Source: Populus alba (lineage: Eukaryota; Streptophyta; Magnoliopsida; Malpighiales; Salicaceae). From it: a DNA stretch of 64,000 nt. The notes under the pieces were generated by a model. It was not told where the DNA came from, did no database searches, and worked only from the letters and a program-made list of their open reading frames with translations. The position numbers and the translations under genes are program-made. Of the stretch, positions 52,494-61,780 are shown in pieces. Location of the stretch: positions 4,712,001-4,776,000 of the forward strand of contig NC_133293.1 in the NCBI RefSeq assembly GCF_005239225.2, written 5' to 3'. Every line of letters starts with the position of its first letter. Position 1 is the first letter of the stretch.

Positions 52494-55298
52494 TTAGAAT
52501 CTTTCCCAAGCCCAAGAGCAGCTTCCTGGCGCCTTGATTGTCCAGAAATTCCTACCTCGCAAGAGATTGGATCTGATCCAAGTAGACCAGATTGAGCCAT
52601 CTGAGTCATTGCACAAGTTCCAAATATGTTTCAACAAGGCAATCTTGTTCCATTCTGCTATCCTTTTTATGCCTAGCCCCCCCTCCTTTTTTGGAAGACA
52701 TACCTGATCCCAAGCCACTTTAGCCCTGGTAGTGCTCATATCTGAACCTGACCAAAGAAAGGATCTCATAATTTGCTCAACATTTTTCACTACTTCCCCA
52801 GGTAATAGGAATAGAGATGCCCAATAGACCTGGATGGAGAATAAGACTGAGTTAATCAGTTGTACTCGCCCTGCGAAAGAGAGTGTTCTACAGGTCCAAT
52901 GTCGAACTTTGGCGGTAATTCGATCCACGAGGCCCTTACAATTAACAGCCTTTAGTCTAGACGAGATAAGAGGCACTCCCAAATATTTCATAGGAAGCTC
53001 CCCCTCTCTAAACCCAAGAATACTGATAATCTGTTCCCTCTCAGCTCCTAACGAACCGCTCAAGAAGATGTCACTTTTGTTTGGATTTGGATATAAACCT
53101 GATAGAACCTGAAACTCTGTGAGTACATTTTTGATCATACGGATTGAATGTACATCCCCTTTGCTGAATATCATCAAGTCGTCGGCAAAGCAAAGATGAG
53201 AAATGCTGTCCTTCTTGCATCTCCAGTGGAACTTGAAGTTTTGGTTGGCACTCATATTGCAGAACAGCCCTGACAGGATTTCCATGCATAGGACAAACAA
53301 ATATGGAGATAATGGATCACCTTGTCTCAGCCCTCTCCCCCCTTGGAAGTAACCCGCAAGTTCACCGTTGACGTTGATTGAGAATTGACATGATGTAACA
53401 CAAACCATGATCCAATCAATGACTGTTCTAGGGAATCCCATTTTTATCAACGTAGCATCAACGAAATCCCACCGAACAGAGTCATAAGCCTTCATCAGGT
53501 CTACTTTCATAGCACAACGAGCAGGACCCGTAGTTGTGTGATAGCCTTTCATTAGTTCCTGAGACAAAAGAATATTGTCGCTGATTCTCCGTCCAGAGAT
53601 AAAAGCTGTTTGATACGGACCTACTAAGGATGGTAAAACAACTTTCATTCTCCCAGCTAGAATCTTCGCGATGCATTTGTATATTGTATTGCAGCAAGAT
53701 ATAGGACGAAAATCTGTCAACCTCGTAGGATTAGCAACTTTAGGGATAAGGGAAATGGATGTAGCATTCATTTCTTTAAGCATTCTACGAGTCTGGAAGA
53801 AGGAGCTAACAGCGTTGATTACATCTTCCCCCACTATGTGCCACATTCTTTTGAAGAAACCTGCGTTGAAGCCATCTGGACCAGGAGCTTTGTTGTTTTT
53901 CAAACTAAACATAGCATGCTTAATCTCCTCTCTTGTGACATCTTGTGCTAGTACATGCTGTTGAGTTGCCGACAATTTGTAAATAATTGCCGATTGCATC
54001 ACTTCCTCGTTCAGGACCCTAGGCATCTGTTTCACTCCCAATACACGCTGGAAGTATGCAATTACTTCTGATTTGACTGCCTCGTGTCCTTCAGCGACTT
54101 CTCCATCCTCCCTTGTAACCGAGAGAAGCTTATTTCTATTCTGTCTACCATTTACTGATTTGTGAAAGTAGCTAGTATTCTGATCCCCCAAGCTAAGCCA
54201 TTGTATCCTTGCCTTTTGTCTGAAAAAACACTCTTCCGCCCTGACAGTAGAAGCATAGTTACGAACAGCATCTCTTTCTCGCATACGCAATGTTGGATCC
54301 TCAGGCGCTGTATGCAGAGCTTGTTGAGCCCTATCCATGTGATCTTTTGCATCTTTGACTCTATCGGAAATATTGGAGAAGTGAGTCTTATTGAAATGTT
54401 TAAGTTCCTGCTTTAGCTTCCTTAGTTTGCAACACAGTTGATACATTGGACACCCTCCTGAATGCTGATCCCATACTTTCTTCACCAAGGGCATGAACTC
54501 GTCATGATCCATCCACATATCGAAGAATCTGAATGGTTTCTTTATGTTCTGAACATTGCCAGTGACTTTTACCACCATGGGAGAATGATCTGACATACCA
54601 GCAGGCAAGAATCTCGCTTCCGACAATGGGAAGCGCATATTCCACTTCTCATTCACAAGCACTCTATCTAGTTTCCGCATAATCATATTCTCAGGACATT
54701 GGTTCGTCCAAGTATAATGCATACCTGAATACCGAAGATCATCCACTTTCGCTTCACGTATACATGTTTCCAATCTGTCCATATGACCAGCCCACGTAGA
54801 AGACCCCCCTAACCTCTCTGACTGGTTGCGGATAGCATTAAAGTCGCCCATAAGAATCCATGGGGTTGACTCCCATCCATCACTACGACTCACAATATCA
54901 GACCATAAAGCCTCACGTACAGATGCATTATTGTCTCCGTAAATGATTGAAGTATTAAAACAGATATTGGTAGCTAATATCATGACAGAAACATGGATAG
55001 CCTGGTCTGACATTCCCAGAACATCCACCTTCACCAAATCAGCATTCCAACAAACCCAAATACGACCACGACAAGAGAAATCATAATTATACAAGAATGA
55101 CCAATTACGCAGAAGAAGTTGCGAAACATTATCTTTATTCCTGTCTCTAACCCGAGTTTCAACCAAACCAAAAAAAACCATCCTCTCTTGATGGATGAGC
55201 TGACGCAGTTCTGAATGCTTTATGGGATCATTCAAACCTCTAACATTCCAACATCCAATAATCATAGGGAAATAGAGAGGAGTACCAAACATCAACAC
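52494..55298 (-). CDS. LINE ORF2, endonuclease and reverse transcriptase
   Basis: 934 residues. The N-terminal APE-type endonuclease has IIGCWNVRGLND, the catalytic Glu in LVETRV, WILMGDFNAI, and SDHSPMV. The RT has NKAPGPDGFNAGFF, FRPISCCNTIYK, KVDLMKAYDSVRWDF, GLRQGDPLSPYLFV and the catalytic CFADDLMIF. The enzyme nicks target DNA and primes reverse transcription of its RNA. The more likely start is Met12 (MIIGCWNVRG). The frame is broken at its C-terminal end (52494), cutting the protein before the zinc-binding domain. Confidence 0.93.
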   Translation of the reverse strand: MLMFGTPLYFPMIIGCWNVRGLNDPIKHSELRQLIHQERMVFFGLVETRVRDRNKDNVSQLLLRNWSFLYNYDFSCRGRIWVCWNADLVKVDVLGMSDQAIHVSVMILATNICFNTSIIYGDNNASVREALWSDIVSRSDGWESTPWILMGDFNAIRNQSERLGGSSTWAGHMDRLETCIREAKVDDLRYSGMHYTWTNQCPENMIMRKLDRVLVNEKWNMRFPLSEARFLPAGMSDHSPMVVKVTGNVQNIKKPFRFFDMWMDHDEFMPLVKKVWDQHSGGCPMYQLCCKLRKLKQELKHFNKTHFSNISDRVKDAKDHMDRAQQALHTAPEDPTLRMRERDAVRNYASTVRAEECFFRQKARIQWLSLGDQNTSYFHKSVNGRQNRNKLLSVTREDGEVAEGHEAVKSEVIAYFQRVLGVKQMPRVLNEEVMQSAIIYKLSATQQHVLAQDVTREEIKHAMFSLKNNKAPGPDGFNAGFFKRMWHIVGEDVINAVSSFFQTRRMLKEMNATSISLIPKVANPTRLTDFRPISCCNTIYKCIAKILAGRMKVVLPSLVGPYQTAFISGRRISDNILLSQELMKGYHTTTGPARCAMKVDLMKAYDSVRWDFVDATLIKMGFPRTVIDWIMVCVTSCQFSINVNGELAGYFQGGRGLRQGDPLSPYLFVLCMEILSGLFCNMSANQNFKFHWRCKKDSISHLCFADDLMIFSKGDVHSIRMIKNVLTEFQVLSGLYPNPNKSDIFLSGSLGAEREQIISILGFREGELPMKYLGVPLISSRLKAVNCKGLVDRITAKVRHWTCRTLSFAGRVQLINSVLFSIQVYWASLFLLPGEVVKNVEQIMRSFLWSGSDMSTTRAKVAWDQVCLPKKEGGLGIKRIAEWNKIALLKHIWNLCNDSDGSIWSTWIRSNLLRGRNFWTIKAPGSCSWAWERF

Positions 55299-55303
55299 AC
55301 GGA

Positions 55304-56476
55304 TTACCTTGACTTGCCCCCCCTCGAGGAGCCAGATTTCTTACTCTTCTTTGAAAAGCCTGGAGAACCCGTTTTCTTTTTTTCTAGAGAGTCTCTAGCC
55401 TTGCTAGCTAACTGATTAATAAAAGTTTCCCCGTCAGAAGAAATCGGACTTTGCGGACTTGTTGGGATCAGTGACGTCGACTCCTTATCATCATCTTCCT
55501 TACCTGTACCACCTCCCATAACTCCAATATCAACATTCACCTCATGACTAACAGGGTTCATGGTTGCATTACAGATGGTTGAACTTTGATCTAAAGAAGT
55601 ACATGCATCCCCTTCCTCCGGCACCATGTCTGCTCGTAAGCTCTTCAAAATAAGAGGAGAGGTAGGATTTTCATCTTCATAACAACCAACATTGGGCACA
55701 TCTAATGTCGCAGCTTCATTCGTATTACAATCAGCACTCTGTAAAGCAGATGCTAAACAACCATTCTCATTACAATTAAGCTCTTTAGATGCCAAACAAT
55801 CATTCTCACCAATCGTAACACCCTTATTTCGTTTACCAACTACCTGCCATTGAAGCTGATTCTGCTTATTATCTGCATGTTTAGAGTTCACAGCTCCTAT
55901 TTTCCTTTTGCCCTCTGCCCCCATTGTACGATCATCAACTTTACTGGTAGCACATATCGCTGTGGTATGTCCAAAGACATTGCAATTATTGCACCTTGAA
56001 GGAATCCATTCATAATCCGCTGAAATTGTTATGAATAACCCATTTGGACAGCGAAGGTCGTATTCCTTCACCAGCGTTTTCGAAGCTTCTATCTCAACGC
56101 AAACTCTTGCGTAGCTAAGCCTTTTACGCAACAATGTAGTAAGGTCAGCATGAAGGGGGACCCCAATAGCACTCGCTACACAACTCAGCCCCTTAACAGT
56201 CCAATACTCGAGAGGAACATTGTAGAGCTTAACCCATACCGGAACTCTATCCAGATCATCTTTCAAAAATTGCATGTTCGGATGCCAACGTTTAAGCACC
56301 AAAGGTCTGTTGGCCATGTGCCATGGGGCTCTCTCCAGAACATTAGTGGCGCGATCGACAGAATCAAAGGTGAAGAGAAAGAATCCATTATCAGAAGATA
56401 AAACTTCGGATAGACCGTGGGAGCCCCATATTCTTTTAGCAATAGAATTAAAATTGTGTCCTGATGGTATGTGTTC
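55304..56476 (-). CDS. LINE ORF1, 5'-truncated, fused in frame to integrase
   Basis: About 390 residues, starting inside a DUF4283 domain ([35 protein letters not shown]) followed by a CCHC knuckle [14 protein letters not shown], the RNA-binding ORF1 of plant L1 elements, and a Ser/Lys-rich tail. The real ORF1 start is missing. The frame is open into the integrase upstream across the target duplication, so it has no start of its own at the N-terminal end. Confidence 0.88.
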   Translation of the reverse strand, partial: EHIPSGHNFNSIAKRIWGSHGLSEVLSSDNGFFLFTFDSVDRATNVLERAPWHMANRPLVLKRWHPNMQFLKDDLDRVPVWVKLYNVPLEYWTVKGLSCVASAIGVPLHADLTTLLRKRLSYARVCVEIEASKTLVKEYDLRCPNGLFITISADYEWIPSRCNNCNVFGHTTAICATSKVDDRTMGAEGKRKIGAVNSKHADNKQNQLQWQVVGKRNKGVTIGENDCLASKELNCNENGCLASALQSADCNTNEAATLDVPNVGCYEDENPTSPLILKSLRADMVPEEGDACTSLDQSSTICNATMNPVSHEVNVDIGVMGGGTGKEDDDKESTSLIPTSPQSPISSDGETFINQLASKARDSLEKKKTGSPGFSKKSKKSGSSRGGKSR

Positions 56477-57544
56477 TATTTGCAATTTTCGCAGCTGACT
56501 AGCATCATCAATGTTTGAATTGAAAGCTTTAATAGCCCAATAAGCTTTATGTTCAATTTCCACAGGCAAGTGACAAGGTTTTCCATAGACTAGTCTATAA
56601 GGTGACATACCTAATGATGTTTTATATGCAGTTCGATAAGCCCAAAGTGTATCATTAAGTCTTAAAGACCAGTCTTTCCGATTAGGGTTCACAGTTTTCT
56701 CCAAGATCTGTTTGATCTCCCTATTAGCAAGCTCTACTTGTCCACTTGTCTGAGGGTGATAAGGGGTGGCAACTTTGTGTGTGATTCCATATTTCTTCAT
56801 TAAAGAAGCAAATGGCTTGTTGCAGAAATGTGTTCCACCATCACTTATTATGGCTCGAGGAATTCCAAATCGACTCAAAATATTGTCTTTCAAAAACTTT
56901 ATCACTGTTTTGTGATCATTGTGTCGACTTGGAATTGCCTCTATCCATTTTGAAACATAATCTACTGCGACTAATATGTACACGAAACCAAATGATGGAG
57001 GAAATGGACCCATGAAATCTATACCCCAACAGTCAAAGATCTCAATGACAAGAATAGGATTTAAAGGCATCATGTGATGTTTTGAAATAGATCCCAACTT
57101 TTGACAATTTTCACAAGTCTTGTAGAATGCATGTGAGTCTTTGAACATGGTGGGCCAATAAAATCCACTTTGTAAGATTTTTGCAGTTGTCTTTCTTGAT
57201 GAGAAATGACCCCCACATGCCTCAGAATGACAAAATTTAATGACACTACTTACCTCATTGTCAGGAATGCATCTTCGAAATATTTGATCAGAACAATATT
57301 TGAATAAATAAGGGTCATCCCAATAAAAGTTCTTCACTTCGTTCAAGAACTTTCTTTTGTCTTGGGTACTCCAATGAGCTGGCAATTGTCCTGAAACAAG
57401 AAAATTAACAATATTAGGAAACCAAGGCATCGTAGAAACGGAAAATAAAGATTCATCGGGAAAGTAGTCATCGATTGGTGTGATGTCAGATTTTGAAGAA
57501 AGAAACTCGAGCCTACCAAGGCCACTTTTAGGTTCACCAATCAA
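56477..57544 (-). pseudogene. Integrase, N-terminal and catalytic parts
   Basis: The zinc-binding region has [14 protein letters not shown] then CENCQK. The catalytic core has WGIDFMGPF (first Asp), [11 protein letters not shown] (second Asp) and [16 protein letters not shown] (Glu), and ends at ...RKLQI where the LINE entered. Upstream the frame begins in an extra segment (57510-57672) that parts it from RNase H, so it is not continuous with the gag-pol frame. Confidence 0.9.
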
Positions 57545-57726
57545 CTTAGAGAGAAGCCCTTATCAAGACAGCTTTAGAAGCAGAATCCGAGATTGATCCC
57601 GACAGGAAGTTAGCGCTATCAGTTCCTAAAAAGTCAGATTGCCGCTGACATCGCTGTTGTCAATCTTGACAAATGATCTGCAACAACATTTTTGGTGCCT
57701 TTCTTGTCTTTTATTGTGATATCAAA

Positions 57727-60700
57727 TTATTGAAGTAACAAAATCCACCGCACCAATCTAGCCTTAGAATCTTTCTTAGAAAGAAGATATTTCAATGCTG
57801 CATGATCACTAAAAACAACAACAGGTGAGCCAACAAGATAAGATCTGAATTTATCACAAGCAAATACTACTGCAAGTAATTCTTTTTCAGTGGTGGTGTA
57901 ATTCATTTGAGCACTATTTAAAGTTTTACTTGCATAGTAAATCACATAAGGTTTCTTATCTTTTCTTTGTCCCAAGACAGCACCCACGACATAATCACTA
58001 GCGTCACACATTATTTCAAAAGGTAATGACCAATCAGGAGGTTGAATGACAGGAGCAGAAGTAAGCAAGTTTTTAAGTTTAACAAAGGCTTCTTCACAAT
58101 GTTCAGTCCATTCAAAAATATTATCCTTTGTTAGAAGGTTACTCAAGGGCTTAGATATTACACTAAAATCTTTGATGAACCTTCTGTAAAAACCAGCATG
58201 TCCTAAGAATGATCTAACATCTTTAACAGATTTTGGTGTTGGTAAGTTGGCAATTAACTCGATTTTAGATTTGTCAACCTCAATTTCTTTCGATGAAACA
58301 ATGTGACCAAGTACAATGCCGTTTGTTACCATAAAGTGACATTTTTCCCAATTCAATACAAGATTCTTCTCTTCACACCTGCTCAAAACCTTTTCTAAGT
58401 TAGTCAAACAATCATCAAATGAATCACCAAAAACAGAAAAATCATCCATAAAAATTTCAAGAAAACATTCAACCATATCACTGAATATGCTAAGCATGCA
58501 TCTTTGAAACGTGGCTGGTGCATTACATAATCCAAAAGGCATCCTTCGATATGCAAAAGTACCAAATGGACATGTGAAAGTAGTCTTCTCTTGATCTTCC
58601 AATGCAATTTCAATTTGATTGTAACCTGAATAGCCATCTAGGAAACAATAAAATTCATGACCTGCAACTCTTTCTAGGATTTGATCCATGAAAGGTAAAG
58701 GGAAATGATCTTTTCTAGTCATAGAATTAAGTTTCCTATAGTCAATGCACATGCGCCAACCAGTAACAATCCTAGTTGGAATTAACTCATTTTTCTCATT
58801 CGTTATCACAGTGACTCCAGACTTTTTGGGTACAACTTGGGTAGGACTAACCCATTTCCTGTCAGAAATAGGATAAATGATTCCATTATCTAGAAGCTTA
58901 ATGACTTCATTTTTCACTACTTCTTTCATATTAGGATTAAGCCTTCGTTGCATTTCTCTAGAGGGTTTAGCATTTTCCTCCAAATAAATCCTGTGTGTGC
59001 AAATCAAAGGGCTAATTCCTTTTATGTCAGCTATGGTCCATCCTAATGTATTTTTGTGCATTTTCAAAATCTGTAATAACTTACCTTCTTGATGTGCATT
59101 AAGTTTGGAAGAGATTATTACCGGAAAAGTTTCATTTTCTCCCAAAAATGAGTATTTGAGATTAAATGGTAACGGCTTCAATTCAGGTTTTGGTGGTTGA
59201 ACACTTGAAGGTATGAGCTCAATTGATCGTGGTGGCAATTCTTCAATTTGTGGTCTCCAATTGCATGCCTTTGATTCCTGAAAGTAGATCATTTGCAAAT
59301 CATCAGATTCATCAATCTCAGTTTCACTGGAAGTGGTTTGAAATTGATCATGAACTAATTTTTCAATAAAGTCCACTTCCTGTAAATCATTATCATCTTC
59401 AGGTTGCTTGTAAATGTTGAAAATATTCATCTCCAATGTCATGTTTCCAAATGATAGCTTCATCAGTCCATTCTTACAATTAATCAATGCATTAAAAGTG
59501 GCAAGAAATGGACATCCTAAAATGACAGGAATTGAATTACATGCTTCAACAGGTTGTGTATCCAAGACAATAAAATCTACAGGGTAAATGAATTTATCAA
59601 CTTGTACTAACACATCCTCAGCTATTCCTCTAGGCACTTTTACAGATCTATCGGCAAGTAAAAGAGTTACAGAGGTTGGTTTTAACTCACCTAGATTGAG
59701 ACTTTGAAAGACTGAATATGGAAGTAAATTCACACTAGCTCCAAGATCAAGTAAGGCTCTTTCAATTTTATGTTCTCCAATAAAGCAAGAAATTGTAGGA
59801 CAACCAGGGTCTTTATATTTCAAAGCATTATTGTTCTGAAGAATGACACTTACTTGTTCGGCTAAAAAGGCTTTCTTTTTCACATTCAGTTTTCTCTTCA
59901 CAGTGCACAAATCTTTCAAAAATTTAGCATAGGAAGGAACCTGTTTAATAGCATCCAACAAAGGTATATTGATCTTTACCTGTTTGAAAATTTCAAAGAT
60001 TTCAGGGTTGTGATTGACTTTCCTTTGTTTGGTCATGGCATGAGGAAATGGAAGTACTGGCGGGGAATCAGTCTTTTCTTTGCAATGTTCAGGTTCAACC
60101 CCTTCCTTACCCTCAGAGATAGACTCATCATCTTTCTCACAAGGTTCAAGAATGGGTTTTTCAATAACCTTACCACTACGAAGAGTGATGACTGATTTAA
60201 CTTGATCCATGTGTTGGCTTCCAGAACCACTTGCATTTGCATTGTATTGCCCCTTTGGATTTTGTTGTGGTTGAGATGGAAACTTACCTTTCTCTTGGAA
60301 ACTGAGAGCAGATGTTAATTTTGCAAGAGCATCTTTAAAATCTGTCATGCTTTGAGCAAGTTGAGTGTTGATTGTCTCCTGCTTTTCAATGAATGCATGT
60401 AATGTTTCCTCAAAATTTCTTCTAGGAGGTGGAGCATAAGGAGGTGCATATCCATGAGAATTTTGAAAATTATGGTGTGCTTGAAACGGTGGCTGTGAAG
60501 TTTGTGCATTGTTGCTATCACTCTTCCAACTGAAATTTGGGTGATTTCTCCAACCAGGGTTGTACTTTTGTGAGTATGGGTTATGGTTGGGTCTTTGGAA
60601 ACTGTTTAAAGCATGGGCTTGTTCATGGAGGCATTCCTTAAAAGAAGGCAAAGTTGGACAATCATTTGTTGAATGTTCATTGGTTTCACATATTTGACAC

Positions 60701-61548
60701 ACAATGTCTTGAACAGATTTTAATTGACCACTCTTTTTCAATTCTAGTGCCTCGACTTTTCTAGCTAAAGATGCAAACTTGGCTTGGAGGTCATGATCTT
60801 CCCTAAGGTTGTGCATACCTACACTAGATGTATGAGGTTGAGTTTTACTTGGTGCCTCATAAGTACCTGTGGTATCCCAATTTTGAGCATTTTCGGCTAG
60901 CAAGTCTAGGTACTCCATTGCTTCATTAGGGTCTTTATCTTCAAAAGTTCCATTGCACATCAATTCAACCATTTGCCTATCTCTAGGTGTTAAACCTTCA
61001 TAAAAATGTGAAACCAATCTCCATGTTTCAAAACCATGATGTGGGCAAGTATTAAGCAAATCTCGATACCTATCCCAACATTGGTAAAATGTTTCTCCTG
61101 GTTTTTGAGTGAAAGTGATGATTTGTCTTTTGAAAGAGTTTGTTCTGTGAGATGGAAAAAACTTCTTTAAAAATTGTTGTTGCATATCATCCCAAGCACG
61201 AATGGATCCTGGTCTCAAATTTTGTAGCCATGTTTTAGCTTTATCTTTTAATGAAAAAGGAAAAAGCTTTAATCTGATAGTGTTCATGCTACAATTTGAG
61301 TCATTATAGGTATTACAGACCTCCTCAAATTCCCTTAAATGCAAGTATGGATTTTCTAGGTCTAAGCCATGAAAAGAAGGTAAAAGTTGAATAATGCATG
61401 GCTTAAAATTAAAATGAGATGCATCAGGAGGGAAAACTATGCATGAGGGTGCACTTGTTCTTGTGGGATTCATATGGTCTCTAAGTGTTCTCATACGGTT
61501 ATTCTCATTATTCTCATTATGAAGTGATTGATTATCTTCTTCGGCCAT
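57727..61548 (-). CDS. Retrotransposon gag-protease-RT-RNase H polyprotein
   Basis: 1273 residues counted from MAEEDNQSLHN at 61548; an upstream ATG (61674) only adds a hydrophobic, unlikely leader. Gag is at about 60-230 (FHGLDLENPYLHLREF, WDDMQQQFLKKFFP), the knuckle CQICETNEHSTNDC near 283, protease active site LLDLGASVNLLP near 600, RT with CFLDGYSGYNQI and FMDDFSVFG near 1033, and RNase H from IMCDASDYVVGAVLG (about 1179) with SDHAALKYLL. The gag type is that of the Athila branch. The frame is intact until a TAA at 57727-57729 at the end of RNase H, which looks like a nonsense mutation because sense sequence resumes directly (ITIKDKKGTKNVVADHLSRL). Confidence 0.93.
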   Translation of the reverse strand: MAEEDNQSLHNENNENNRMRTLRDHMNPTRTSAPSCIVFPPDASHFNFKPCIIQLLPSFHGLDLENPYLHLREFEEVCNTYNDSNCSMNTIRLKLFPFSLKDKAKTWLQNLRPGSIRAWDDMQQQFLKKFFPSHRTNSFKRQIITFTQKPGETFYQCWDRYRDLLNTCPHHGFETWRLVSHFYEGLTPRDRQMVELMCNGTFEDKDPNEAMEYLDLLAENAQNWDTTGTYEAPSKTQPHTSSVGMHNLREDHDLQAKFASLARKVEALELKKSGQLKSVQDIVCQICETNEHSTNDCPTLPSFKECLHEQAHALNSFQRPNHNPYSQKYNPGWRNHPNFSWKSDSNNAQTSQPPFQAHHNFQNSHGYAPPYAPPPRRNFEETLHAFIEKQETINTQLAQSMTDFKDALAKLTSALSFQEKGKFPSQPQQNPKGQYNANASGSGSQHMDQVKSVITLRSGKVIEKPILEPCEKDDESISEGKEGVEPEHCKEKTDSPPVLPFPHAMTKQRKVNHNPEIFEIFKQVKINIPLLDAIKQVPSYAKFLKDLCTVKRKLNVKKKAFLAEQVSVILQNNNALKYKDPGCPTISCFIGEHKIERALLDLGASVNLLPYSVFQSLNLGELKPTSVTLLLADRSVKVPRGIAEDVLVQVDKFIYPVDFIVLDTQPVEACNSIPVILGCPFLATFNALINCKNGLMKLSFGNMTLEMNIFNIYKQPEDDNDLQEVDFIEKLVHDQFQTTSSETEIDESDDLQMIYFQESKACNWRPQIEELPPRSIELIPSSVQPPKPELKPLPFNLKYSFLGENETFPVIISSKLNAHQEGKLLQILKMHKNTLGWTIADIKGISPLICTHRIYLEENAKPSREMQRRLNPNMKEVVKNEVIKLLDNGIIYPISDRKWVSPTQVVPKKSGVTVITNEKNELIPTRIVTGWRMCIDYRKLNSMTRKDHFPLPFMDQILERVAGHEFYCFLDGYSGYNQIEIALEDQEKTTFTCPFGTFAYRRMPFGLCNAPATFQRCMLSIFSDMVECFLEIFMDDFSVFGDSFDDCLTNLEKVLSRCEEKNLVLNWEKCHFMVTNGIVLGHIVSSKEIEVDKSKIELIANLPTPKSVKDVRSFLGHAGFYRRFIKDFSVISKPLSNLLTKDNIFEWTEHCEEAFVKLKNLLTSAPVIQPPDWSLPFEIMCDASDYVVGAVLGQRKDKKPYVIYYASKTLNSAQMNYTTTEKELLAVVFACDKFRSYLVGSPVVVFSDHAALKYLLSKKDSKARLVRWILLLQ

Positions 61549-61756
61549 ATTTTCTGAAAATAATGAGGATACCCTACAAAGTCGACCACTTAATGTACGT
61601 GACCAAACTCGCATGCACGTGTAAAAAGAGAATAAAAGGAAGAAAAGAAAATAGAAGAAAAAGAAACAAAACAAAACAAAGAAAACAAAAGTTAGATAAA
61701 ATGAAAAGTGAAAAGAGAAAATAAATTAAATATTATAATTTATACAAGAATTTACC

Positions 61757-61774
61757 TCCCCGGCAACGGCGCCA
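61757..61774 (-). other. Primer binding site for tRNA-Asp
   Basis: The minus strand reads TGGCGCCGTTGCCGGGGA, complementary over 18 nt to the 3' end of plant tRNA-Asp(GUC) including CCA. It lies 6 nt inside the LTR border, fixing the orientation of the element. Confidence 0.92.
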
Positions 61775-61780
61775 AAAACT

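Larger units (their letters stand above)
51431..56476 (-). mobile_element. 5'-truncated L1-type LINE
   Basis: The 5046-bp insert is flanked by a 14-bp target duplication TATTTGCAATTTTC (51417-51430 and 56477-56490). On the minus strand its 3' end is a short A tail (nine, 51431-51439) preceded by TTATACATAAGTCAGC. Its 5' end lies inside ORF1, so reverse transcription ended early. It carries partial ORF1 (DUF4283 and CCHC knuckle) and ORF2 (endonuclease, RT, zinc-binding C-terminus). Confidence 0.95.
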
